NCBI RefSeq assembly: GCF_900323885.1
Contig: NZ_OOHJ01000027.1
Location: forward strand, 62,001 to 126,000
Source: [Actinomadura] parvosata subsp. kistnae
Lineage (GTDB): Bacteria > Actinomycetota > Actinomycetes > Streptosporangiales > Streptosporangiaceae
Length of the DNA stretch: 64,000 bases
Reading direction: 5' to 3'
Part shown: positions 20,984-28,921 of the stretch, piece by piece
How positions within the stretch are numbered: the first letter of the stretch is position 1
Layout of the letters: each line of letters begins with the position of its first letter
Position numbers and translations under genes: made by a program
The notes under the pieces: generated by a model
What the model saw: the letters and a program-made list of their open reading frames with translations, nothing else
Databases searched by the model: none
What the model was told of the DNA's origin: nothing

Positions 20984-22414
20984 GTGACTCGTCGCGCGAA
21001 AATCGTCTGCACCCTAGGCCCCGCCACTTCCTCCAAAGAACGCCTCCGCGAGCTGATCGCCGCGGGCATGGACGTGGCACGGTTCAACCTCAGCCATGGC
21101 AACCACGACATGCACAGAGAGGTTTACGACCGGGTCAAGGAGGTGGCGGCCGACCTCGGCCGCGGCGTAGGCGTGCTCGCCGACCTGCAGGGCCCCAAGA
21201 TCCGTGTCGGCACGTTCGAGGAAGGCCCCGTCAGGCTGGGCTTCGGCGACGTCTTCACCATCACCACCGAAGACGTGCCGGGCGACCGCGAGCAGGTCTC
21301 CACCACCTACAAGGGGCTGCCGAACGACGTCCGCCCCGGTGACACGATCCTCGTCGACGACGGCCGCCTCGTGCTGGAGGCCACGCGCGTCGACGGCGAG
21401 CGCATCACCACCCGGGTCGTCATCGGCGGCATGATCTCCGACAACAAGGGCCTCAACCTGCCGGGCGTCAACGTCAGCGCCCCCGCACTCACCGACAAGG
21501 ACGAAGCCGACCTGCGCTGGGCGCTGCGCACCGGCTTCGACATGATCGCTCTGTCGTTCGTCCGCCGCCCGTCCGACGCCGACGTGGTGCGCAACATCAT
21601 GGAGCAGGAGGCCGTCCGCCTCCCGCTGCTCGCCAAGATCGAGAAGCCGCAGGCGGTCGACCGCCTGCCCGACATCGTCGAGGCCTTCGACGGCATCATG
21701 GTCGCCCGCGGCGACCTCGGCGTCGAGCTGCCGCTGGAGCAGGTCCCGATCGTGCAGCGGCGCATCATCGAGCTGTGCCGCGAGAAGGCCCGCCCGGTCA
21801 TCGTCGCCACCCAGATGCTCGACTCCATGATGAACGCGCCGCGGCCCACCCGCGCCGAGGCGTCCGACGTCGCCTACGCCGTCATGGACGGCGCCGACGC
21901 GGTCATGCTGTCGGGCGAGACATCGGTCGGCAACTACCCGATCGAGGCCGTCTCCACGATGGACCGCATCGCCTGCGCCGCGGAGAAGTCGTCCCTGCAC
22001 GCCACCCACACGCTGGAGCGCATGCCCGAGACCACGGGCGGCGCCATCGCCCGCGCCGCCGCCGAGGTGGGGGCGATCGTGGGGGCCAAGGCGCTGGTGG
22101 CGTTCACGATGTCGGGGGAGACGGCGCGCCGCCTGGCCCGCTACCGCTCGCCGATCCCGCTGCTCGCCTTCACCAGCGCGCCGCACGTGCGCGGGCAGCT
22201 GTCGCTGACGTGGGGGGTGGAGACGTTCCACGTGCCGTTCGTGCACCACACCGACGACATGGTGCGGCAGGTGGAGGCGTCGCTGCTGTCGCTGGGGCGG
22301 CTGGAGAAGGGCGACAAGGTGGTCATCGTGGCCGGCTCGCCTCCCGGCACGCCGGGCTCCACCAACGCCCTGCGCGTCCACACGATCGGGTCCGCGGTCT
22401 CGCACGCGCACTGA
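20984..22414 (+). CDS. pyk: Pyruvate kinase
   Basis: Pyruvate kinase converts phosphoenolpyruvate and ADP to pyruvate and ATP in glycolysis. The 476-residue protein starts at GTG, preceded by AAGGTAGGA. Motifs: RRAKIVCTLGPATSS at the N-terminus, ARFNLSHG, DLQGPKIRVG, LAKIEKPQAVDRL with the catalytic lysine, and the metal/PEP signature GIMVARGDLGVELPLEQVP, then TQMLDSMM and DAVMLSGETSVGNYP. The C-terminal effector domain has VAFTMSGETARRLARYR. The spacing to the upstream gene (35 bases) leaves room for its own promoter. Confidence 0.97.
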   Translation: MTRRAKIVCTLGPATSSKERLRELIAAGMDVARFNLSHGNHDMHREVYDRVKEVAADLGRGVGVLADLQGPKIRVGTFEEGPVRLGFGDVFTITTEDVPGDREQVSTTYKGLPNDVRPGDTILVDDGRLVLEATRVDGERITTRVVIGGMISDNKGLNLPGVNVSAPALTDKDEADLRWALRTGFDMIALSFVRRPSDADVVRNIMEQEAVRLPLLAKIEKPQAVDRLPDIVEAFDGIMVARGDLGVELPLEQVPIVQRRIIELCREKARPVIVATQMLDSMMNAPRPTRAEASDVAYAVMDGADAVMLSGETSVGNYPIEAVSTMDRIACAAEKSSLHATHTLERMPETTGGAIARAAAEVGAIVGAKALVAFTMSGETARRLARYRSPIPLLAFTSAPHVRGQLSLTWGVETFHVPFVHHTDDMVRQVEASLLSLGRLEKGDKVVIVAGSPPGTPGSTNALRVHTIGSAVSHAH

Positions 22415-22447
22415 TCTTTTTCTTTCTTTACGCGCTGCCGTGGTCTG

Positions 22448-22472
22448 CCACCCGCCGCACTCCGGCGGGTGG
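22448..22472 (+). terminator. Hairpin after pyk
   Basis: A perfect 10-bp stem (CCACCCGCCG with CGGCGGGTGG) with a 5-base loop lies 34 bases after the pyk stop. No T-run follows, so it would be a T-less actinobacterial-type terminator. Confidence 0.5.
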
Positions 22473-22641
22473 CCCTCCATGTAACGGCCGCTGACCCTTC
22501 ACAAGCGGGCCGCCGCTACGCGAGCCCCCGTGGGCCATCCGCGTCGCCGAGCAACGGCCGGGCACGCGGCCTGCCCCTGGCCCGCCCGCCGACCGCTCCC
22601 CAGCCGGCGCGACCCGCACAAGTGGCGGCCTTGAAATGGCG

Positions 22642-22672
22642 ATGGGGCAGCGTAGGTGGTGCGCTGCCCCAT
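22642..22672 (-). terminator. Hairpin after dapD
   Basis: Stem GGGGCAGCG (22644-22652) pairs with CGCTGCCCC (22662-22670), extended by flanking A-T pairs. On the reverse strand it lies about 20 bases past the dapD stop. Only weak T content follows, so it is a likely but not certain terminator. Confidence 0.55.
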
Positions 22673-22691
22673 TTGCGTGCTTCTGGGCCGT

Positions 22692-23657
22692 TCAGTCGTT
22701 GGCGTGCAGGGCCGCGTTGAGCTCGATGCCGCCGCCCTTGCGGGGCAGGGCCTCCACGGCGCCCGACTGCGAGTTGCGCCGCAGCAGGATGCCGTCGGAG
22801 CCCGACAGCTCGGCCGCCTTGACGACCGTGCCGTCCGGCAGCGTGACCCGGGTGCCCGCCGTGACGTACAGGCCCGCCTCCACCACGCAGTCGTCGCCCA
22901 GCGAGATCCCCAGGCCCGAGTTGGCGCCCAGCAGGCAGCGCTCGCCGATCGAGATGACCTGCTTGCCGCCGCCCGACAGCGTCCCCATGATGGAGGCGCC
23001 GCCGCCCACGTCGGAGCCGTCGCCGACGACCACGCCCGCCGAGACGCGACCCTCGATCATGGAGCTGCCGAGCGTGCCGGCGTTGAAGTTCACGAAGCCC
23101 TCGTGCATGACGGTGGTGCCGCTGGCCAGGTGCGCGCCCAGCCGGACCCGGTCGGCGTCGGCGATCCGCACGCCCGACGGCAGCACGTAGTCGACCATGC
23201 GGGGGAACTTGTCCACCCCGTACACGGTCACCGCGCCCCTGGCCCGCAGCCGCAGCCGCGTCCGCTCGAAGTCCGGCACCGGGCAGGGGCCGAAGTTCGT
23301 CCACACCACGTTGGCCAGCAGGCCGAAGATGCCGTCGAGGTTGACGCCGTGCGGCTGGACCAGCCGGGACGAGAGCAGGTGGAGGCGCAGGTAGACGTCG
23401 TGCGCGTCCACCGGAGCCTCGGAGAGCTTGGCGATGCCGGTGCGCACGGCCACCACCTCCACGCCCCGCGCCGCGTCGGGGCCGGCCAGCTCGGCCAGCT
23501 CGCCCGCCTCTTCGGCGGAGAGCCGCTGGGTGCCCTCATGGGGCGCCTCGCCCAGCTCGGGGGCGGGGAACCAGGTGTCGAGTACGGTGCCGTCGGCGGC
23601 GATGGTGGCGAGGCCGACGCCGAACGCGCCGGTCGAGGTGGGATCGATAGCAGTCAC
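22692..23657 (-). CDS. dapD: 2,3,4,5-tetrahydropyridine-2,6-dicarboxylate N-succinyltransferase
   Basis: DapD succinylates tetrahydrodipicolinate in the succinylase branch of lysine/diaminopimelate synthesis, so it feeds peptidoglycan. The 321-residue protein has the actinobacterial N-terminal domain (TGAFGVGLATIAADGTVLDT) and a left-handed beta-helix with hexapeptide repeats (GAHLASGTTVMHEGFVNFNA, IEGRVSAGVVVGDGSDVGGG, ERCLLGANSGLGISLGDDCV). GTG 23657 was chosen because it gives the usual VTAIDPTSTG beginning; an in-frame start 22 codons upstream has no support. It is transcribed alone, convergent with pyk. Confidence 0.93.
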   Translation of the reverse strand: MTAIDPTSTGAFGVGLATIAADGTVLDTWFPAPELGEAPHEGTQRLSAEEAGELAELAGPDAARGVEVVAVRTGIAKLSEAPVDAHDVYLRLHLLSSRLVQPHGVNLDGIFGLLANVVWTNFGPCPVPDFERTRLRLRARGAVTVYGVDKFPRMVDYVLPSGVRIADADRVRLGAHLASGTTVMHEGFVNFNAGTLGSSMIEGRVSAGVVVGDGSDVGGGASIMGTLSGGGKQVISIGERCLLGANSGLGISLGDDCVVEAGLYVTAGTRVTLPDGTVVKAAELSGSDGILLRRNSQSGAVEALPRKGGGIELNAALHAND

Positions 23658-23798
23658 GGCCCCAAAAATACCGTTTCCCAGGTCGACCCGCAGTGCACGG
23701 CCCCCGGCCTGCGCGGCGCCCACCAGGCCGGAAGGCGGTGGCCGGGGGTGCGCACGGCGGGGCCGAGGGCGGTGCGCAGGGCAGGGCGGAGGACTGGG

Positions 23799-24221
23799 TC
23801 AGCTCAGGGCGCCCAGATCGGCCGAGAGCCAGTGCTCCGGCCGCATCCGGAACGTCACCAGCACATGCAGATCGGAGCCCTGGACGTAGCCGGACACCGC
23901 GTCCGGCGGCAGGTAGCGGGACGAGATGCGGGTCAGGTCGTCGAGCGTCGTCGGCCCCGAGCGCACCACCGGGCCCTCCACCGACACGTACCGGTAGGTC
24001 GGGCTGGTCCGCTGCGCCAGGATCGAGAACCGGCCCGCCTTCGCGATCAGCTTGGCCTTGTGCGAGTCGCCGTCCGTCAGGAACCGGATCTCGCCGCCGG
24101 GGCTGTAGTCGTACCAGACCGGCACCACCAGCGGCGCCCGGCCGTCGCCCGCCTCCACCGCCAGGCTCGCGATGTGCGACTCCGCCAGGAACGCCTCCCG
24201 CTCCGCCACGCTCAACGGCAT
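23799..24221 (-). CDS. Pyridoxamine 5'-phosphate oxidase-family protein
   Basis: A 140-residue split-barrel flavin-binding protein: LAESHIASLAVEAGDGRAPL, VVPVWYDYSPGGEIRFLTDG, KAKLIAKAGRFSILAQR and TYRYVSVEGPVV. These match small PNPOx-like or F420-dependent proteins of actinomycetes, which bind FMN or F420 and reduce or bind small molecules; which cofactor is used cannot be told. ATG 24221 was preferred to a 180-codon extension that runs through the repeat-rich spacer. The gene seems monocistronic. Confidence 0.85.
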   Translation of the reverse strand: MPLSVAEREAFLAESHIASLAVEAGDGRAPLVVPVWYDYSPGGEIRFLTDGDSHKAKLIAKAGRFSILAQRTSPTYRYVSVEGPVVRSGPTTLDDLTRISSRYLPPDAVSGYVQGSDLHVLVTFRMRPEHWLSADLGALS

Positions 24222-24639
24222 CCCGCCCCACCCCCCGTATTCACCGATCTTGAAACGGCTATTCCCGGTAGGAGCGATCCCGAAAAGTCCCGACCACACC
24301 CAGCGGCGACCACGATCTCCGCCCCGCCCAAGTCGGGCGGCGGCCCGCGACCTCCGCCCCGCGCAAGCCCGGCGCGGCACCTGGGCGACCAACCGCGATC
24401 TCCCCCCGCCCGGGTCCGGTGCCGCACTCGGATGGCGGCCCGCAACCTCCGCCCCGCGCAAGTCCGGGGTCGCACCGGAGCGGTGAGCTGCGACCTTGAG
24501 CCGGCTCGACCGAGTCTGGCGCCGCACCCAGGCGGCGGCCCGCCACCTCCCGTCCCGCGCAAGTCCGGCGCCGCATCCAGGCGACGGCCCGTGACGTCGG
24601 CCTCGCCCTAGCGCGGGGCCGTGCTTGCGTGGCGGCGGG
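24222..24639. repeat. Degenerate tandem repeat spacer of about 48-50 bases per unit
   Basis: This 418-base spacer holds no supported gene. From about 24303 to 24620 a unit resembling GGCGGCCCGCGACCTCCGC, then CCCGCGCAAGTCCGG, then CGCCGCACCCAGG recurs roughly six or seven times with 60-90% similarity (units begin near 24303, 24339, 24384, 24430, 24480, 24531 and 24581). Open frames through it on both strands are by-products of the repeat. Confidence 0.65.
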
Positions 24640-25527
24640 TCACGACCCCGGCGCCGGGCTCGCGGGCAGGGCTGGGCTCGCGTGGGGGGCCGTGTTCTGT
24701 GCAGGGACCGAGTGGCGGGTCGCGACCTCCGTCGCCGTGTGGACGAACTCGGCCAGCGCACGTGACCGGGTGCCCTCCGGCCAGGCCAGCACCACGGTCG
24801 TCGGGGGCGCGTCCAGGACCGGCACGCAGGCCAGGTCCCGCCGCATCTGGTCCCGTACGGACTCCGGAGCGACCACGACGAGCCGTCCGAGCGCGACGAG
24901 CTGCATGAGCATCGCCGGGTCGCTCACCTCGGGGTGGGCTCCCGGCCAGCGGGGTGTGGGGTCGGCGTCGAGGTCGGCCAGGTGGAGGTGGGTGCGGCCG
25001 GCCAGGGGATGGGCGGCCGTCATGATCGCCACGCTGCCCTCGACGCGCAACGGCTCGCTGTCGAACCCTGTCAGGTCCTCGTACGGGCTGTGCAGGAACG
25101 CCACGTCGGCCGTCCCGTCGCGGACGAGCCGGGCCCGCTCCGCCACCCCGCACAGCGCCAGCTCCACCCCGATCGCACCGGGCCGCTCCCGGTAGGCGGC
25201 CAGGACGTCCGGCAGGAGGCCGCCGTCGCCGCCGGGTTTCAGCGCGACCACCAGCCGCGGCTCGGCCAGCCCCGCCCGCCGGGTGCGGGCCGTGGCGGCG
25301 GCGACCGCGTCGAGCACCTTCGCCGCCTCCCTGGCCAGCACCTCACCGGCCGGGGTGAGCGACACCCCGCGGCTGCTCCGCTCGAACAGGCGCACCCCGA
25401 GCCGCCGTTCGAGCTTCTGGATCGCTCTGGACAGCGGCGGCTGCGCCATGCCGAGCCGCGCCGCCGCCCGTCCGAAGTGCAGCTCCTCGGCGACGGCCGC
25501 GAAGTAGGCAAGCTCGCGCGTCTCCAT
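24640..25527 (-). CDS. LysR-family transcriptional regulator
   Basis: A 295-residue LysR regulator: N-terminal winged helix-turn-helix (METRELAYFAAVAEELHFGR, AAARLGMAQPPLSRAIQKLE) and a C-terminal periplasmic-binding-protein-like effector domain (LVVALKPGGDGGLLPDVLAA). It starts at ATG 25527, whose codon lies inside a perfect 15-bp palindrome. The last 20 residues are Ala/Pro/Ser-rich. It is divergent from the SDR gene at 25599; this head-to-head pairing and the operator argue that it controls that gene and itself. The effector is unknown. Confidence 0.92.
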   Translation of the reverse strand: METRELAYFAAVAEELHFGRAAARLGMAQPPLSRAIQKLERRLGVRLFERSSRGVSLTPAGEVLAREAAKVLDAVAAATARTRRAGLAEPRLVVALKPGGDGGLLPDVLAAYRERPGAIGVELALCGVAERARLVRDGTADVAFLHSPYEDLTGFDSEPLRVEGSVAIMTAAHPLAGRTHLHLADLDADPTPRWPGAHPEVSDPAMLMQLVALGRLVVVAPESVRDQMRRDLACVPVLDAPPTTVVLAWPEGTRSRALAEFVHTATEVATRHSVPAQNTAPHASPALPASPAPGS

Positions 25528-25540
25528 ACCCTCAGGGTAT
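25526..25540. promoter_or_regulatory. LysR-type operator palindrome (T-N11-A)
   Basis: ATACCCTCAGGGTAT is a perfect inverted repeat with a 3-base centre and fits the LysR T-N11-A consensus. It overlaps the lysR start codon and lies 59 bases upstream of the SDR start. Autorepression by roadblock at the start codon is a reasonable inference. Confidence 0.7.
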
Positions 25541-25598
25541 TGCCCGCAACCCATCCGGTGTTGGCCCGCGGACCGGAACCGGTGGTGTGCTTCCCGAC

Positions 25599-26357
25599 AT
25601 GACCGAAACCACCACCACCGCCCTGGTGACCGGGGCGAACAAGGGCATCGGGTACGCGATCGCGGCCGGGCTGGCGGCCCGCGGCATGACCGTCCTGCTC
25701 GGCTCCCGCGACCGCACCCGAGGCGAACAGGCCGCCACCCGCCTGCGCGCCCAGCTCACCGCCGACGAGGCACAGGCCGTCGAGCCGGATGTGCGCGCCG
25801 TCGTCCTGGACGTCACCGATCCCGCCACGATCGAGGCCGTCGCCGGCTCCCTGGACCGGCTGGACGTGCTCGTCAACAACGCCGGCATCTCCGGCCCCGC
25901 CGAGCTGACGCCGGCCCGCACCCCCGCCGAGACGATGCGTGAGGTGTTCGAGACGAACGTGATCGGCGTCCTCATGGTCACCAACGCCCTGCTGCCCCTG
26001 CTCAGGCGCTCACCCGCCCCCCGCATCGTGAACGTCTCCAGCGGCGTCGGCTCCCTGCGCCACCACACCGACCCCGCCCACTACATGTCCGCCCTGCCGC
26101 CGTCGGCGACGTATCCGCCGTCCAAGGCCGCGCTCAACGCCCTGACCGTCCAGTACGCGAAGGAGCTGCGCGGCGACGGCTTCCTCGTGAACGCCGCCGC
26201 CCCCGGCCCCTGCGCCACCGATCTCACCAAGGGCCTGCCGCTCACCATCACGCGCACGGCAGCGGACGGGGCGGCCGTCGTCATCCGCCTCGCCACGCTG
26301 GGGCCGGACGGGCCGACCGGCGGCTTCTTCGACGAGGACGGGCCCGTGCCCTGGTGA
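25599..26357 (+). CDS. Short-chain dehydrogenase/reductase
   Basis: A 252-residue classical SDR with Rossmann fold: cofactor motif TGANKGIGYAIA, the Arg of LGSRDRTRGE favouring NADP(H), DVLVNNAGIS, the catalytic Ser in VNVSSGVGSL and Tyr-x3-Lys in ATYPPSKAAL. The C-terminus ends in GGFFDEDGPVPW, typical of plant-carbonyl-reductase-like SDRs. ATG 25599 is preferred; an upstream in-frame GTG (25587) adds four residues. It is divergent from and probably controlled by the LysR gene. Substrate unknown. Confidence 0.92.
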   Translation: MTETTTTALVTGANKGIGYAIAAGLAARGMTVLLGSRDRTRGEQAATRLRAQLTADEAQAVEPDVRAVVLDVTDPATIEAVAGSLDRLDVLVNNAGISGPAELTPARTPAETMREVFETNVIGVLMVTNALLPLLRRSPAPRIVNVSSGVGSLRHHTDPAHYMSALPPSATYPPSKAALNALTVQYAKELRGDGFLVNAAAPGPCATDLTKGLPLTITRTAADGAAVVIRLATLGPDGPTGGFFDEDGPVPW

Positions 26358-26488
26358 CGCGAATTTCGGCCCGGCATTTCGGTCGGCGGTGACGGCGTGC
26401 GCTATCGTGCATGCGAAGAGTGAAGCATCCGGGTACGACAAAACCGCCGGGCTCGAGAGCCGGGCGGTCATGTCAGGGCCATGATCGG

Positions 26489-26562
26489 TGCCCCGGGTGG
26501 GATTCGAACCCACACTGAATGGATTTTGAGGCCATCGACTCTGCCGATTGGTCTACCGGGGC
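26489..26562 (-). tRNA. tRNA-Leu (anticodon CAA), class I shape
   Basis: On the reverse strand a 74-base cloverleaf forms: acceptor stem GCCCCGG/CCGGGGC plus discriminator A, a 3-bp D stem GAC/GTC with GG in the loop, anticodon loop CTCAAAA (anticodon CAA), variable loop of only 5 bases (TCAGT) and T arm GTGGG-TTCGAAT-CCCAC. No CCA is encoded. The CAA anticodon means leucine, but a normal tRNA-Leu has a long variable arm, which is absent. The 31-39 pair is C-T. It lies about 90 bases upstream of the divergent ANTAR regulator gene. Confidence 0.85.
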
Positions 26563-26652
26563 GGCGTATGTCCGGGCTGTGATCTCGTAGCGTAGCGCTC
26601 CGAGCCGCACCGGCGTGGATCTAATCTACCGGACGTCTGTACTCTTCTGCTC

Positions 26653-27237
26653 GTGAGTACGCAGCGGCGAGTAGTGATCGCGGAAGACGAGGCCCTGATC
26701 CGCCTCGACCTCAAGGAGATGCTCCAGGAGGACGGCTACGTCGTCGTGGGCGAGGCCGGTGACGGCGAGCAGGCGATCCGGCTGGCCGCCGAGCTGCGGC
26801 CCGACCTCGTCATCCTCGACGTGAAGATGCCGGTGCTCGACGGCATCTCGGCGGCCGAGCGGATCGTGTCCGAGCGGATCGCCCCCTGCCTCATCCTGAC
26901 CGCGTTCTCCCAGCGCGACCTGGTCGAGCGGGCCAGGGACGCGGGGGCGATGGCCTACCTGGTCAAGCCGTTCACGAAGGCGGACCTGGTGCCGGCGATC
27001 GAGATGGCGGTCAGCCGGCACGAGGAGATGGTGGCGCTGGCGGCCGAGGTGTCGAGCCTGTCGGAGCGGCTGGAGACCAGGAAGCTGGTCGAGCGGGCCA
27101 AGGGCCAGCTGATGACGCAGCACGGCTGGACGGAGCCGCAGGCGTTCAGGTGGATCCAGAAGGCGTCGATGGACCGGCGGCTGAGCATGCGCGAGGTTGC
27201 TCAGATCGTTATAGACGACGCCGCGGAGCGATCCTGA
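26653..27237 (+). CDS. pdtaR: ANTAR-domain response regulator, PdtaR type
   Basis: A 194-residue two-component regulator that acts on RNA rather than DNA. The receiver domain (residues 5-120) has the acidic pair in VVIAEDEALI, the phospho-acceptor Asp56 in LVILDVKMPVLDG and the conserved Lys in YLVKPF. A short helix leads to the ANTAR domain (LVERAKGQLMTQHGWTEPQA, FRWIQKASMDRRLSMREVAQ), which binds paired hexaloop RNA hairpins in leader transcripts. GTG 26653 is the start. The cognate kinase (PdtaS type) is not in the window. The neighbourhood matches that of the mycobacterial and Streptomyces orthologues. Confidence 0.93.
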   Translation: MSTQRRVVIAEDEALIRLDLKEMLQEDGYVVVGEAGDGEQAIRLAAELRPDLVILDVKMPVLDGISAAERIVSERIAPCLILTAFSQRDLVERARDAGAMAYLVKPFTKADLVPAIEMAVSRHEEMVALAAEVSSLSERLETRKLVERAKGQLMTQHGWTEPQAFRWIQKASMDRRLSMREVAQIVIDDAAERS

Positions 27238-27389
27238 AAAAGCGCTATATCAGGTGATTCGGCCCGGCGGGTTGTGGTGCGGTCACGAGTGGGCATCCAA
27301 CCGGCTTCGGCCGCTTACGCGAAGAGCGTCCCGACGCGTAACTGATGGGCGGACGGAAGGTCCGCTCCTCTCGATCGGAGACGCTCTTC

Positions 27390-28682
27390 ATGATCCGCAT
27401 TCTTCGCGCGCCGCTCGCCGCCACCGCGGCACTCCTGGCGCTGGCGGCGTGCTCGTCCGGCGGCACCACCGCCGGCACCGTCACCTCGGGCTCGGCCGGC
27501 GCGCAGCCGCCCTCGGCGGGCGCGTCCCAGGGGGACGGCGCGCTGACGATCGGCACGGTGCTGCCGCAGACGGGGTCGCTCGCGTATCTGGGGCCGCCCA
27601 TGTTCGGGGGCGTCGATCTGGCGCTCAAGGAGATCAACGAGGCCGGCGGCGTGCTGGGCAAGCCGGTCACGAAGTACGACACCGACTCGGGTGACAACAC
27701 CACCAACATCGCCTCCCAGGCCGTCGACAAGCTGCTGACCCAGAAGGTGGACGCGATCGTCGGCGCGGCCTCGTCCTCGGTGTCGGAGTCGATCATCGAC
27801 AAGATCACGCGGGCGGGCGTGGTGCAGTTCTCGCCGGCCAACACCTCCGACAAGTTCACCACCATCGAGGACGACGGCCTCTACTTCCGTACGGCGCCGC
27901 CGGACAAGCTGCAGGGCCGCGTCCTCGGCGACGTGGTGGTCTCCGACGGCAACGACACCGTCGGCATCCTGGCCATGCAGGACTCCTACGGCACCGGCCT
28001 GGCCGATCAGGTGCAGAAGACGGTGACCGACGGGGGCGGCGACGTGGTCGAGCGGGTGGACTACGACCCGAAGGCGGCCGACTTCTCCGCCGACGTGGCC
28101 AAGATCAAGGCCAAGAACCCGAAGGCGATCGTGCTCATCGGCTTCGAGGAGACCGCGAAGGTCGTTCAGGAGCTGGTCAAGCAGGGGCTGACCAGCGACA
28201 AGTACAAGTGGTACATGGTGGACGGCAACATGTCGAACACCAACTACCTGAAGATGCCCAAGGGCACGATGGACGGCGTCAAGGGCACCCTGCCCGGGGC
28301 GGAGGCGCCTGAGGCGTTCCAGAAGCGGCTGCTGAAGGTCAACCCGAAGATCACGGAGTACACGTACGCGGCGGAGTCGTACGACGCCGTGACGCTCATC
28401 GCGCTGGCCGCGGAGGCGGCCAAGTCCGACACCGGCCCCGCCATCGCGGGCAAGCTCGTGGAGACCAGCAAGGGCGGCACGAAGTGCACCGGGTTCAAGG
28501 AATGCGTGGACCTGCTGAAGGCCGGCACCGACATCGACTACGACGGCGTCAGCGGGCCGGTGGACTTCAACGACGTGGGTGACCCGTCGGTCGCCACGAT
28601 CGGCGTCTATCGGTACGGGGCGGACAACAAGTTCAACGCCGCCAAGGCCATCGAATATCGCCGGGGGAACATCGCGGGCTGA
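27390..28682 (+). CDS. Branched-chain amino-acid ABC transporter substrate-binding lipoprotein (copy 1)
   Basis: A 430-residue periplasmic-binding-protein-fold lipoprotein (Peripla_BP_6/LivJ family). Signal and lipobox: LAATAALLALAAC, cysteine at residue 22. A Ser/Gly/Ala linker follows, then LTIGTVLPQTGSLAYLGPPM, EINEAGGVLGKPV, VDAIVGAASSSVSESI and GFEETAKVVQEL. Two late cysteines (TKCTGFKECVD) probably form a disulfide. Start ATG 27390 has GGAG upstream. It is the most divergent of three tandem copies and has its own terminator hairpin at 28710-28736, so it is probably transcribed separately. The ligand may be an amino acid, but could be another small molecule. Confidence 0.92.
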   Translation: MIRILRAPLAATAALLALAACSSGGTTAGTVTSGSAGAQPPSAGASQGDGALTIGTVLPQTGSLAYLGPPMFGGVDLALKEINEAGGVLGKPVTKYDTDSGDNTTNIASQAVDKLLTQKVDAIVGAASSSVSESIIDKITRAGVVQFSPANTSDKFTTIEDDGLYFRTAPPDKLQGRVLGDVVVSDGNDTVGILAMQDSYGTGLADQVQKTVTDGGGDVVERVDYDPKAADFSADVAKIKAKNPKAIVLIGFEETAKVVQELVKQGLTSDKYKWYMVDGNMSNTNYLKMPKGTMDGVKGTLPGAEAPEAFQKRLLKVNPKITEYTYAAESYDAVTLIALAAEAAKSDTGPAIAGKLVETSKGGTKCTGFKECVDLLKAGTDIDYDGVSGPVDFNDVGDPSVATIGVYRYGADNKFNAAKAIEYRRGNIAG

Positions 28683-28709
28683 AGCCCCTCACCACCGATG
28701 GCATTTCTC

Positions 28710-28746
28710 GCCCTGGCCCGGATTTCGGGCCAGGGCACTCTCGTTT
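28710..28746 (+). terminator. Terminator after binding-protein copy 1
   Basis: Perfect 11-bp stem GCCCTGGCCCG / CGGGCCAGGGC with a GATTT loop, followed by ACTCTCGTTT. Confidence 0.75.
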
Positions 28747-28921
28747 ACGGATGCAGCCGTAACTCTCCTGAAACAGACCATTACTCTAGGTATTTGGGAC
28801 ATTACAATCCAGCATAAAAGTCGGGTAAGAACTCCCCATCGCTGCGCCGGACAGGCATGCTGAGCTCGGAAAACCCGGCGAAGGTGATCGTCTCTTCGCC
28901 GAGATAGGGGGAGTTTCTTCT

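Noticed and set aside
17199..26357. Natural-product gene cluster
   Set aside because: An exporter, regulators, SDR and reductase occur, but no core synthase is present and the genes are in separate units.
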